Assembly: GCA_002282015.1 (NCBI GenBank)
Contig: NCIJ01000009.1
Location: 1 to 63,775, forward strand
Length of the DNA stretch: 63,775 nucleotides
Source of the DNA: Sulfuricurvum sp. 17-40-25
GTDB taxonomy: Bacteria; Campylobacterota; Campylobacteria; Campylobacterales; Sulfurimonadaceae
Reading direction: 5' to 3'
Part shown: piece after piece, positions 18,918 to 29,952 of the stretch
Layout: the number at the start of each line of letters is the position of its first letter
How positions within the stretch are numbered: the stretch's first letter is position 1
Notes under the pieces: generated by a model
Database searches by the model: none
What the model was told of the DNA's origin: nothing
Seen by the model: the letters and a program-made list of their open reading frames with translations, nothing else
Program-made: the position numbers and the translations under genes

Positions 18918-19003
18918 CCATTCACATGTATTAAAATAGTTATTCACATATATATATCCCCAATTATAGGGAAAAAAGTGTATTATTACTATTACTATTC
19001 ACA
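18918..19003. other. DnaA-box cluster between ruvC and dnaA
   Basis: Three DnaA-box-like 9-mers lie in the short divergent region: CCATTCACA (18918-18926), TTATTCACA (18940-18948) and CTATTCACA (18995-19003), all on the plus strand. They overlap the presumed dnaA promoter, so they may serve both origin function and DnaA autoregulation. Confidence 0.6.
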
Positions 19004-19019
19004 TAGTTTGGGAGAAAAA

Positions 19020-20351
19020 ATGAATAACATAGGCAGCATGGTCATCCAAATGCTCAAAAATGAGATTAATGAAATTGATTATACCCGCTATATTAAACAG
19101 CTCTCATTTAATGAAGAAGAATCAAAAAGTAATTTGGTCGTATACAATGCACCCAACCTTTTAATCGCCAATTGGATACAAACAAAATATGCCGATAAGA
19201 TTTCTCATCTATTTGAAATAAAAACCGGAGTAAAGCCTACAGTATCTATTCGTATTAAATCTCAAACTACAGTAGCTTCCCAAAATTCTTCCCCAGCTAT
19301 ACAAACACACAGCGATAAAACTCCTGTTGCACTTTTAAACCCATCCTATACATTTGAAAACTTTGTAGTGGGTGGCTCTAATAATTTTGCTTATGTTGCC
19401 GCCAAGAGTGTCAGTGAAAAACCAGGTATTGTCTATAATCCCCTTTTCATCTATGGTGGCGTCGGTTTAGGAAAAACGCATTTGATGCAAGCCGTTGGAA
19501 ATGTAATGCTCACTCAAGGAAAAACCGTTATTTATACCTCTGTAGAACAGTTTCTTAATGATTTTAGCCGACATCTGAGTAACCGAACGATGGATAGGTT
19601 TAAAGACAAATATCGTAAATGTGATTTATTACTAATCGATGATATACAATTTTTAAGCAATAAAAATCAAATACAAGAAGAGTTTTTTCATACTTTTGAA
19701 GCGTTACGTAATGAAAACAAGCAAATCATTATCACATCCGATAAACACCCTAAAAAAATAGCCGGTTTAGAAGAACGATTAAAAAGTCGTTTTGAATGGG
19801 GTTTAGTAGCTGATATACAACCACCAGAACTCGAAACTAAAATTGAGATTATCAAGAAAAAATGTGAAATCAACCGTGTAAAGCTTGATAAAGAAGTCAT
19901 CAATTACGTAGCAACAATAATTGAAAATAACACCAGAGAAATTGAGGGAATACTGTCAAAACTAAACGCTTATTCCCAGCTTATGGGTGTGGATGTCAAT
20001 ATAGAGTTTGCACGTAATGTTTTAAAAGAACAAATGGCTGAAAAACGTAACAATATTACAACCGATCTTATTATGGAAATCGTTTCTAAAGAACTTAATG
20101 TTAAAACAAGTGAAATACGTTCAAAAAGCCGTAACAGTAATATTGTTTATGCTCGTCGTATTGCTATATATCTATCCCGAAATTTAACGCCTAATTCAAT
20201 GCCTCAACTGGCTCAATACTTTGGAATGAAAGATCATACCGCAGTTAGTCATACCATGAAAAAAATTAATGAGCTCATAAAAAATGATGAAGATTTTAAA
20301 GTAAAAATAGATGAACTTTCCAATAAAATTTCAACAATGACCTCAGAATAA
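19020..20351 (+). CDS. dnaA: Chromosomal replication initiator DnaA
   Basis: DnaA binds 9-mer boxes at oriC, oligomerises with ATP and opens the duplex. The 443-residue protein begins at the ATG at 19020, six bases after GGGAG; an open frame extends 72 codons upstream but that part is not DnaA-like. Domains are the N-terminal DnaB/HobA-binding domain (1-90), the AAA+ domain with Walker A GGVGLGKT (146-153) and Walker B LLLIDDIQF, and C-terminal domain IV with the DnaA signature MKDHTAVSHTMKKI. It is flanked by DnaA boxes on both sides. dnaN follows on the same strand after 193 bp. Confidence 0.97.
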   Translation: MNNIGSMVIQMLKNEINEIDYTRYIKQLSFNEEESKSNLVVYNAPNLLIANWIQTKYADKISHLFEIKTGVKPTVSIRIKSQTTVASQNSSPAIQTHSDKTPVALLNPSYTFENFVVGGSNNFAYVAAKSVSEKPGIVYNPLFIYGGVGLGKTHLMQAVGNVMLTQGKTVIYTSVEQFLNDFSRHLSNRTMDRFKDKYRKCDLLLIDDIQFLSNKNQIQEEFFHTFEALRNENKQIIITSDKHPKKIAGLEERLKSRFEWGLVADIQPPELETKIEIIKKKCEINRVKLDKEVINYVATIIENNTREIEGILSKLNAYSQLMGVDVNIEFARNVLKEQMAEKRNNITTDLIMEIVSKELNVKTSEIRSKSRNSNIVYARRIAIYLSRNLTPNSMPQLAQYFGMKDHTAVSHTMKKINELIKNDEDFKVKIDELSNKISTMTSE

Positions 20352-20398
20352 AAATCTAATTGTAAAGGTGATTTAAAAAAGATATAATTCTAGGGTTA

Positions 20399-20489
20399 AG
20401 TGAATAGATGTGAATGAAACAAAACGTTTTGGTCACGCCTGTTCATACCAGCTGTAAGAAGGGATAGGTGTTTATTCACATGTTCACAC
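20399..20489. other. Putative oriC segment 2: DnaA boxes between dnaA and dnaN
   Basis: The 193-bp dnaA-dnaN gap holds CTATTCACT (20399-20407, minus), TCATTCACA (20409-20417, minus) and TTATTCACA (20472-20480, plus). A weaker TGTTCACAC lies at 20481-20489. Together with the clusters upstream of dnaA this resembles the bipartite Helicobacter pylori origin, where oriC1 and oriC2 flank dnaA. Confidence 0.6.
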
Positions 20490-20544
20490 CCCCTTATTAC
20501 TAACTACTAACTATTTAAGATATAAATTAAAAAGGAAATTCGTT

Positions 20545-21612
20545 ATGAAAATAACCATTGATAAATCCGTTTTAGAAAACATATTGCTTCATCTTCAACC
20601 TTTCCTAGAAAAAAAGGATACATCACAGATTACATCCCATATCTTATTAAGTACCGATGGAAGAATACTCAATGCAAAAGCTACCGATTACGAAATTGGT
20701 TTAACCATACAAACCAATGCGCTAACAGTAATAGAACCAGGTTCAGTAACAGCAAATGGAAAAAAACTGTTAGACATCATACGCATATTAAAAGATGAAG
20801 AAGTAGAAATTGAACTGGTAAAAGAAAACCTTCATATTCGACAAAAACGGTCAAATTTTAAATTGCCGACTTATAAAAGTTCCGAGTTTCCTGTATTTCC
20901 TATAACCGATCAAAAACCAAAAATAGAAATAAATTCTCAAATTTTAATAGAGTCTTTGAAAAAAATAACCCCTGCTACGGATACGAATAATCCAAAGTTT
21001 GAATTAAACGGTGCTTTGATCGATATAAAAAACAATCAAATCAATTTTGTATCTACCGATACACGACGTTTAGCATTGGTACATATTGAAAGTCAAAGTG
21101 ACCATGAACTCTCAATTATTGTCCCTAAAAAAGCAATAATTGAAATTCAAAAATTGTTTAACAACAATATAGAAATTTATTATGACAATACCCATCTAAT
21201 CATCAAATCAGAAGATTCACTCTTTTTTACTAAACTAATCAATGGTAAGTTTCCAGATTACACCCGCATCATTCCAAAAGAATCATCACGCTCTATAACC
21301 CTACCAAAAGCAACAATTATTACTGCTATCAAGCAAATAACTACCATATCCAATGATTTGAAATTAACCTTTCAAAATGATTCAATTTTATTTGAAAGTC
21401 TAAGTGATGATAATATTGAAGCAAAAACAGCTGTAGAAATAGAAAATGGGTTTGATTCCCCTTTTATACTTGCAATCAACAGTCGATACATACTTGATTT
21501 TCTAGGACAAATTAGCGGTAATGAATTTATTTTAGAAGCAAATGAATCCAATCAACCCTTTGTTATTAAAGAAGGTAATTTTAAAACCATTGTAATGCCA
21601 ATCGTCATTTAA
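20545..21612 (+). CDS. dnaN: DNA polymerase III sliding clamp (beta subunit)
   Basis: The 355-residue product is the beta clamp that holds DNA polymerase III on DNA. Position after dnaA, length, and motifs such as TDTRRLALVHIES in the second domain, LINGKFPDYTRIIP and the C-terminal FVIKEGNFKTIVMPIV identify it. The ATG at 20545 follows AAAGGAAATTCGTT. The gene is markedly AT-rich, like dnaA. A terminator-like hairpin lies just downstream, separating it from gyrB. Confidence 0.96.
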   Translation: MKITIDKSVLENILLHLQPFLEKKDTSQITSHILLSTDGRILNAKATDYEIGLTIQTNALTVIEPGSVTANGKKLLDIIRILKDEEVEIELVKENLHIRQKRSNFKLPTYKSSEFPVFPITDQKPKIEINSQILIESLKKITPATDTNNPKFELNGALIDIKNNQINFVSTDTRRLALVHIESQSDHELSIIVPKKAIIEIQKLFNNNIEIYYDNTHLIIKSEDSLFFTKLINGKFPDYTRIIPKESSRSITLPKATIITAIKQITTISNDLKLTFQNDSILFESLSDDNIEAKTAVEIENGFDSPFILAINSRYILDFLGQISGNEFILEANESNQPFVIKEGNFKTIVMPIVI

Positions 21613-21629
21613 GCTATATATTCTCTCTT

Positions 21630-21657
21630 AAAACCCTTTTTTTAGGGGTTTCTTTTC
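21630..21657 (+). terminator. Rho-independent terminator after dnaN
   Basis: AAACCC (21631-21636) pairs with GGGTTT (21646-21651) across a T-rich loop, and CTTTT follows. The stem is flanked by A and T runs, so it could work on either strand. Confidence 0.6.
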
Positions 21658-21675
21658 ATAAAACTTCATTTTTAG

Positions 21676-24036
<2,361 letters not shown>

Positions 24037-24040
24037 ATCT

Positions 24041-25435
24041 ATGACCTACACAGAAGAAAAAGAGCGTTCGCATAGATTTGTGTTAGCGTTACGAATGGGT
24101 CTTCCCATTTTTTTAATGAGCATCATTGCTCTTTATGCTCTTTTTTCTCAAGCCTACTCTACCCTCTCTTCTCTGGTTATGCTTACATTACTATTGTTTG
24201 CCATGGCCATTTATTTTCTCTTTTTTTTAATCAATCAAAGCAGTTATGAGCACATCACTGAACCTATTGCCCACACGTTTACACCCGAATATTTTTTTAA
24301 ACTTTTTGACACTTGGACTAAACGTAAGATAGGGACCTTGGTGATGATCAGTATTGACAATCTAACTGGGATCAATGAGCGCTATGGGGTTAAAAATGGG
24401 GATACTATTCTTCAACAAATCGCGCTGCAGATAAACGACTACTTTGTTTCCAAAGAGATTAAAAAACTTTCTCTATGCCGATACAAAGGGGGTGACTTCA
24501 TCCTTTTGCTAATGGGTGAAAAAGAATCCAATGCTGCACTGATTGAACTTTTCTTAGCTAAATATCAAGACACCCTTCTTAATGAAATAGAAGTGAAGCT
24601 TTCGTGTGTATTGCTGGATACCAAGCATATTAAGCACTCAAAAGAGATCGTAACGCGGTTGTATGAACTTCAATATGCTAATAAAGAGAAAAAAACATTT
24701 ACTGACCGTGATGAGATTGTTCCTCATGAACTTGAAGAATCTGTTTTGAATGCACTTAAGCATGAGCGTTTTTCTATTGCATTACAGAGTGTGTGTTGTG
24801 ATAAAGCACCCTTGCATGAAGTTTCGTTCAAGCTTATGAATGAAACTAAGGGGCTGATACATCAAAGTCGATTTATCCCTTTGCTAAATCGTATGGGGAA
24901 AATTCGAGAATACGAAAGTGCTATTTTGGAACAGGTTATTAAGCTGACTTCTGGCGAAAGCGATTCCTATGCCGTTGGTTTGTCTTCGGTGACCTTGCGT
25001 AATGGTCTGTTTTTTCAGCACGCATTGGAACTCTTGCAGCAGTACCCAGAGGCAAAAAACAAAATTATAATTATGATAGATGAAAAAGAATATTGCTCCC
25101 AAATAAAACGGTTCAAAGAACAAGTTGCTCAATACCGCGCGGTGGGCTATAAGATTGCTTTGGATAAATACGGAGTGAACCATACAACAATGATGTATTT
25201 AAAAGAACTGGAAGTCGACTATGTTCGTTTTGATTCTTTATATGCACGGCACATCAAAGAAGAAAAATATCAAAACATTGTCCAAGGGCTTAATATAACC
25301 GCACATCTATGCGGTGCAGCAACATGGATCAATATGATTGAAGATGAAGAAAGCGATAAGATAGCGCTTGGTTTAAAGATCAATTATAGACAAGGCAACT
25401 TTCATGGAAAAATCACAGTAAAGGATACACAATGA
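24041..25435 (+). CDS. Membrane protein with degenerate GGDEF and EAL domains
   Basis: A 464-residue protein with two membrane segments near residues 18-66, a GGDEF-type domain at about 95-205 and an EAL-type domain from about 235 to the end. Both look inactive. The GGDEF signature reads RYKGGDF (147-153), lacking the glutamate of GG(D/E)EF. The EAL part has no EAL motif, and the DDFG segment reads ALDKYGV. It may bind nucleotide or act by protein contacts, but cannot be predicted to make or degrade c-di-GMP. It starts four bases after gyrB and its stop overlaps the queF start (ATGA), which is an unusual place for such a protein. Confidence 0.75.
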   Translation: MTYTEEKERSHRFVLALRMGLPIFLMSIIALYALFSQAYSTLSSLVMLTLLLFAMAIYFLFFLINQSSYEHITEPIAHTFTPEYFFKLFDTWTKRKIGTLVMISIDNLTGINERYGVKNGDTILQQIALQINDYFVSKEIKKLSLCRYKGGDFILLLMGEKESNAALIELFLAKYQDTLLNEIEVKLSCVLLDTKHIKHSKEIVTRLYELQYANKEKKTFTDRDEIVPHELEESVLNALKHERFSIALQSVCCDKAPLHEVSFKLMNETKGLIHQSRFIPLLNRMGKIREYESAILEQVIKLTSGESDSYAVGLSSVTLRNGLFFQHALELLQQYPEAKNKIIIMIDEKEYCSQIKRFKEQVAQYRAVGYKIALDKYGVNHTTMMYLKELEVDYVRFDSLYARHIKEEKYQNIVQGLNITAHLCGAATWINMIEDEESDKIALGLKINYRQGNFHGKITVKDTQ

Positions 25436-25821
25436 AATACGGAGAACAAATAGTTGCTGATTTTGATATCGAAAAAGATTTTGAGATTTGGCCAAATGCC
25501 CATGAGCGTGATTATGTCGTAAAAGTCACATTGCCAGAGTTTACCTGTCTGTGCCCTCGCAGCGGATACCCTGACTTTGCAACGATTACCATTGAATATA
25601 CACCCAATAAATTTGTAGCAGAACTAAAAGCGATCAAGTTGTACATTAATTCATTCAGAAACCGCCATATTTCGCACGAAAACAGTGCAAATGAGATCTA
25701 CAGCCTCTTTGAGGATAAAATCGCTCCTAAGCGCTTAAAAGTCGTTGCAGATTTTTATCCAAGAGGGAATGTTCATACAGTCATTGAGATTGATAGTGAA
25801 AAAAATGGTATCTCCGCGTAA
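25432..25821 (+). CDS. queF: NADPH-dependent 7-cyano-7-deazaguanine (preQ0) reductase
   Basis: QueF reduces preQ0 to preQ1, the last free-base step of queuosine synthesis for tRNA. The 129-residue protein is the short, unimodular form. The catalytic cysteine and aspartate are present in FTCLCPRSGYPDFATI (C41, D48), and the substrate-binding glutamate region (SHENSANEIYSLF) and NVHTVIEID follow. The start overlaps the preceding stop as ATGA. No other queuosine genes are in the window. Confidence 0.95.
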   Translation: MKYGEQIVADFDIEKDFEIWPNAHERDYVVKVTLPEFTCLCPRSGYPDFATITIEYTPNKFVAELKAIKLYINSFRNRHISHENSANEIYSLFEDKIAPKRLKVVADFYPRGNVHTVIEIDSEKNGISA

Positions 25822-25844
25822 GGGCGGGGATAGTTTAAAGAAGA

Positions 25845-27797
25845 CTAAAACTTGTAAGTATACGTAAGATTAGCGCTACGTCCCCAATGGTGTGGAATGG
25901 TATTGGTTTGATTTCCAAAATTTAAATCGGGGGCATAAACCTCTTCATCCAGGAGATTGTCAAGATACAACGCAATTAAAGAATGGCCCGCTTTTCCAAT
26001 TCCCCACATCTTGGCAGTATCGATGGAAATATTGGCGCTTAATAGATTGTAAGCGTCTGCTTTGGGGTTAATGGCTGGTGCATTTGGTTGTGTTGCATTA
26101 AGATCAGTCGACGTCCCTATGTAGCTGTTAAAGACCCCGATGTTCATGCCATGAATTCGTTCGTAGTTAATACCGGTTTTTAGCATCATTTTTGGGGCAA
26201 ACGTACTGTCTTTTATGCCATTGTCTGTTTTATTGGTTTGATAGCTGAAATTCCCGACAAGATTGATTCCTTCATATATGTTGGTGCGACCTTCCAGCTC
26301 AATTCCCTGATATTGTACAAATCCTTGATTTTCATGCGATGGAGGAGTGGAGCTTGTTCGAACAATCAAGTCTTTATGCATGGTATCGTATAGGGTAAGG
26401 CCGAGATAGTGTTTTGGTGTTTGATAAATAAACTGAAGGTCATAGGTTTTGACGTGTTCGGGGGCTAAATTGGGGTTACGTGTTAGTGCGGCAGCAACAA
26501 GATAGGTTTCCACAAAGTTGGGTGAGCGAAAGGCTTCGCTGTAAAGCAGTTTAATCCAGAAATTATCTCCAAACCCCTGTATAAAACCCGCACGTGCAGA
26601 GTAATCTGCATTGTTTGCTTCGGGTTTGTTCCATTGCACCCCGCCGATTATCTTTTGTTTGGGCGAAAGCATGTAGTCGATTTGGGTATATGCAGATACG
26701 TTATACAGTTCGATAGGATCCAAAAAACGGTCAAATGCAGTGCTGTTGGTTACATAATTGGCACCAAAGAGAATATTTAAATCAGTATATACATTCCCCC
26801 TGACAATGGTCTCTAGCATTTCAGAACGATCATGATAATGATTACGCCCTAAGTCTTCTCGGATCTGCCATTTCAAATCACTGACGCTGGTGGTATAGTT
26901 TATAGAAGTATCCCAGCCTGGAGCAATATCATAGAGATACCCGATATCAAAAAAGTATCTTCGTTTGTCAACTTGCTGTGATGGGAGTTGAAAATTTGAG
27001 TTGGCACGACTTGGAGCATTGTCCATGATCATCGCATTTAGTGTAAAGTTTTTGTAGTTTCCATTAATGAGAAGATTATCGCTTTTTTCATCCATGACGT
27101 AGGTTCCTTGAATCCCATCTTTATCGGTGACCCCGTCAATGTCATCCCCATGTGATCGTATGGAATTGACACCGATATTAAGGGAGTAATCAGCGTCTCC
27201 TATTAGTGTTGTAAGTTGAAGCTGACGCCGGTTGAAGCTTCCTGCTCCAATGTCGACTTGGGATTCGTTAATTGAGTTCTTGGCATTTTTGGTGATGATA
27301 TTGATAACCCCTGCCATGGCATTGGTACCATATATGACGGATCCCGGTCCTCGTACCACTTCGATATGGTCGATTGTTTCGAGGGGAAAGCCCTGATAGA
27401 TATCAAAGTTGACCCCGCCATCGGTTGCTTCTCTCATTGGACGGCCGTTTAATAAGAGAAGTACTGAGCCTTCATTATGCGCCGAATTCATCCCTCGTAT
27501 GGATGCTTTTGTGTGCCCCCATTGATGAGAGCTTCCAATTTGAATTCCGACAAGACGGTCAATGACATCGCGTAAATGGCGGGCACCGTATTGATGAATC
27601 TCTTGAGCAGAAACCACGGTTACTATTCCAGATGCTAAATGCTGCGATTCCGGACGTCTGGATGTACTGGTAATTTCTACATTCATCAGGTCTTCTAGTG
27701 AAAGTGTGGATAAAAATTCGGGAGTATCATTGGTTGCGGTTTGCTCAGTTGCTTGGAGCAAGATGCAACTTAAAAAGGGTAGTAGTAGTTTTGTCAT
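25845..27797 (-). CDS. TonB-dependent outer-membrane receptor
   Basis: A 650-residue outer-membrane receptor with a short signal peptide, a plug domain and a beta-barrel ending in TYTYKF with terminal phenylalanine. The plug contains the TonB-box-like lead LEDLMNVEITSTSRRPES, then RGMNSAHNEGSVLLLLNGRP and IDHIEVVRGPGSVIYGTNAMAGVINIITK split into its usual two motifs. Size and barrel resemble the vitamin B12/colicin or siderophore-type receptors without matching one clearly, so the ligand is unknown. It is the last gene of an operon with a response regulator, a YfiR protein and a histidine kinase. A 15-bp inverted repeat precedes it. Confidence 0.9.
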   Translation of the reverse strand: MTKLLLPFLSCILLQATEQTATNDTPEFLSTLSLEDLMNVEITSTSRRPESQHLASGIVTVVSAQEIHQYGARHLRDVIDRLVGIQIGSSHQWGHTKASIRGMNSAHNEGSVLLLLNGRPMREATDGGVNFDIYQGFPLETIDHIEVVRGPGSVIYGTNAMAGVINIITKNAKNSINESQVDIGAGSFNRRQLQLTTLIGDADYSLNIGVNSIRSHGDDIDGVTDKDGIQGTYVMDEKSDNLLINGNYKNFTLNAMIMDNAPSRANSNFQLPSQQVDKRRYFFDIGYLYDIAPGWDTSINYTTSVSDLKWQIREDLGRNHYHDRSEMLETIVRGNVYTDLNILFGANYVTNSTAFDRFLDPIELYNVSAYTQIDYMLSPKQKIIGGVQWNKPEANNADYSARAGFIQGFGDNFWIKLLYSEAFRSPNFVETYLVAAALTRNPNLAPEHVKTYDLQFIYQTPKHYLGLTLYDTMHKDLIVRTSSTPPSHENQGFVQYQGIELEGRTNIYEGINLVGNFSYQTNKTDNGIKDSTFAPKMMLKTGINYERIHGMNIGVFNSYIGTSTDLNATQPNAPAINPKADAYNLLSANISIDTAKMWGIGKAGHSLIALYLDNLLDEEVYAPDLNFGNQTNTIPHHWGRSANLTYTYKF

Positions 27798-27825
27798 TAT
27801 TGTATTCCTAAAGTTATAAGAAATT

Positions 27826-27868
27826 ATAATAATGATTAAGTCATTAAAGGTTACTTAATCATTATTAT
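27826..27868. promoter_or_regulatory. 15-bp perfect inverted repeat before the TonB receptor, Fur-box-like
   Basis: ATAATAATGATTAAG (27826-27840) and its exact complement (27854-27868) flank 13 bases, in the 72-bp gap between the kinase gene and the receptor gene. Each arm contains ATAATGAT/ATCATTAT units that resemble half-sites of the Fur operator. No T-run follows on the transcribed strand, so an operator is more likely than a terminator. An iron-responsive promoter for the receptor is inferred, not shown. Confidence 0.5.
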
Positions 27869-27869
27869 C

Positions 27870-29420
27870 TTATTTTTTAAGTAAAAGAGGAACAGTGAAG
27901 GTATATTTTGTCCCCTCGTTAGGCTTACTTTCCAACTGAACCTTTCCTTGTAGCTTTTGGGTGATTAAATTGTAAACAATATTGAGCCCAAGCCCTGATC
28001 CACCTGAATTTCTTTTGGTGGTGGTGAAGGGCTCAAAGGCAACGGGTCTGATTTTGGCATCCATTCCCAGTCCATTATCGCTATAGGTCACTACAAGAGA
28101 GTCTGATACGACTTCATAGTGAATCACGATAGTGGGATGCTGTATTTTTTCATTAAAGGCATGAAGCAGTGAATTTTGAATGAAGTTGGATATAATTTGA
28201 GCGTAGACTCCCGGGTATGAGTTAAGAATAAGGGTCTGATCACCTTGAAGAGTAACCGCAATAGGGATTTTTTTGAGCTTATTATGAAAAGTAAGCAGGA
28301 TTTCTTGAAGGTAATCGTATAAATTAAACTCACGTGCATTTTCGCTGGCTTGATCCACAGAGACACGTTTGAAACTACGAATCAAATCGGCGGCATGCTC
28401 CAAGCTTCTCATCATGACCTGAGCCGTTTCATTTAAAATATGCAGCCCATGATCCATAGAAGATTTTTTAAGAGTGCCAGCTTCCATGGAAGCCAACAGA
28501 TTTTTACTCTCTTTGAGGATGATTGAACCACCGGTAATGGCATTTCCAAGAGGGGTGTTGACCTCGTGAGCTACACCGCTGACCAGACTCCCCAATGCCG
28601 CCATTTTTTCAGATTGAACCATTTGTACTTGGGTTTTTTGCAGGGTTTCCAAAGAGAATTCGAGCTCTTTGGTTCGTTGTGCGACACGTTTCTCAAGATT
28701 TGCAGTAAGGGATTGTGTCTCTTCTAATAGATGGTTAAAGGATCGGTATAAAGAACTTATTTCATTATCGGCTTTGTACGAGACGCGTAACGCATAGTTA
28801 TTGGTATCCGCAATGTTTTGAGCAGTATGGGATAAGTCTAAAACGGGCTGTAAAATTTTTTTACTCAAATGACGTGCCGAAAAGTAGACTAAGGTTAGAA
28901 GAAAAAAGGAAAAGATAGACAAGAAAAAAAGCATATTCAGCAAAAACTGAGTGATATTGTCGCTTTTTCGTTCGATTGAGAGATAGCCCAAGAGCTCTTC
29001 GTTCTCTTTGATTTCAATCGTTGTTGTGAGATTACCAAAAATCCAGGGCTTCCAGGAGGTATCATGGTAGCTGTTTTGCACATAGGGCAAAGTGTCTGGG
29101 ATGGAATGAACCCGCGTATGCAGACCATAGGCCAAAGGTATTTTGCGGGAATCGTATACAATGGCACTGATGACGTCATCATTGTTATTGAGATATTCCA
29201 GTTGTTCATCGATTCCCTGAATATCTAAAAAAGCCAAAGGTGCGGCCGTCATATTGGCGATGAGCTGTGTTTCTAGAGCGCTTTTTGTCTTAAAAGCAGT
29301 TTTTTCATGGTTTAGCGTATGCCAAAGATGAAAAAGAGTTCCAAAAAAGAGAATAGCGATACTGGTTACAACCAGGGACAGAGTGATTTGAGAGGTGATG
29401 GAATACTGTTTGATGTGCAT
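27870..29420 (-). CDS. Membrane sensor histidine kinase
   Basis: A 516-residue kinase with membrane segments at about residues 12-32 and 160-182 enclosing a periplasmic sensor domain of about 125 residues. A HAMP-like linker (183-240), a coiled coil (240-270), the phosphoacceptor helix and an ATPase domain follow. The H-box is VAHEVNTPLGNA (H285), and the catalytic domain has NFIQNSLLHAF, DNGLGMD and GGSGLGLNIV. The H-box resembles those of the HPK4/NtrB-type kinases with AHE(V/I)NTP. It sits two bases after the YfiR gene and upstream of the TonB receptor. The nearest response regulator is the GGDEF-EAL protein two genes upstream, its probable partner. Confidence 0.88.
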   Translation of the reverse strand: MHIKQYSITSQITLSLVVTSIAILFFGTLFHLWHTLNHEKTAFKTKSALETQLIANMTAAPLAFLDIQGIDEQLEYLNNNDDVISAIVYDSRKIPLAYGLHTRVHSIPDTLPYVQNSYHDTSWKPWIFGNLTTTIEIKENEELLGYLSIERKSDNITQFLLNMLFFLSIFSFFLLTLVYFSARHLSKKILQPVLDLSHTAQNIADTNNYALRVSYKADNEISSLYRSFNHLLEETQSLTANLEKRVAQRTKELEFSLETLQKTQVQMVQSEKMAALGSLVSGVAHEVNTPLGNAITGGSIILKESKNLLASMEAGTLKKSSMDHGLHILNETAQVMMRSLEHAADLIRSFKRVSVDQASENAREFNLYDYLQEILLTFHNKLKKIPIAVTLQGDQTLILNSYPGVYAQIISNFIQNSLLHAFNEKIQHPTIVIHYEVVSDSLVVTYSDNGLGMDAKIRPVAFEPFTTTKRNSGGSGLGLNIVYNLITQKLQGKVQLESKPNEGTKYTFTVPLLLKK

Positions 29421-29421
29421 T

Positions 29422-29952
29422 TTATTGTCCTACCGCGTCGATAACGGTTGCGAATTTGAGCAGCTTATAGCTGGCATTTAATTTTGCATTGGTGAGATTA
29501 CGCTGGTTGATGACAAAACGATAGGCGTTTTTTTCCAAATAAAAAGAGATCATACCCCCTTTGGTGGCATCATCCTTGTCATCGCTGATCATCAAAATGT
29601 TTTCATTATGAAGTTTATTGAGCTGAGCACTGTTTTGCAGAGGCTTGGAACCTCGATAATAGAGAATAGTACAGGCTGAGAAATCTTGGAGGGAGGTTCC
29701 AGCACTTAATGACAAAACCTTGACCGGGCGATTGTTAAAACGTCGGGAGGCATACATTTTTTCTAAGGTATTCCCAAACGCATCATCATTATAAACGCAT
29801 ACATTATACTCAGGGATTGGATTTGGCCACTCGATAAACATCGCAAAACGTTCCAGATAAGCGGCCTTGATGTTTTCTTCTGAAGAAGCTTGCAATACTC
29901 CAGCTGTGCACAGCACAAGGAGCAAGGGTAAGATTATTTTTGGCTGTTTCAC
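29422..29952 (-). CDS. YfiR family (DUF4154) periplasmic protein
   Basis: A 176-residue protein with a cleavable signal peptide (hydrophobic residues 5-22, probable cleavage after VLQA). The mature domain starts EENIKAAYLERFAMFIEWP and includes VCVYNDDAFGNTLE and ILMISDDKD, both typical of YfiR/DUF4154. In Pseudomonas, YfiR is a periplasmic brake on the cyclase YfiN. There is no YfiN-type cyclase here; instead the protein is encoded between a cytoplasmic GGDEF-EAL response regulator and a sensor kinase. Its partner may therefore be the kinase's periplasmic domain, which is inference. The start overlaps the upstream gene by four bases. Confidence 0.85.
   Translation of the reverse strand: MKQPKIILPLLLVLCTAGVLQASSEENIKAAYLERFAMFIEWPNPIPEYNVCVYNDDAFGNTLEKMYASRRFNNRPVKVLSLSAGTSLQDFSACTILYYRGSKPLQNSAQLNKLHNENILMISDDKDDATKGGMISFYLEKNAYRFVINQRNLTNAKLNASYKLLKFATVIDAVGQ

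Noticed and set aside
18804-19019. A 72-codon N-terminal extension of DnaA
   Set aside because: The ribosome site lies before the ATG at 19020, and the extra residues are not DnaA-like and overlap ruvC.
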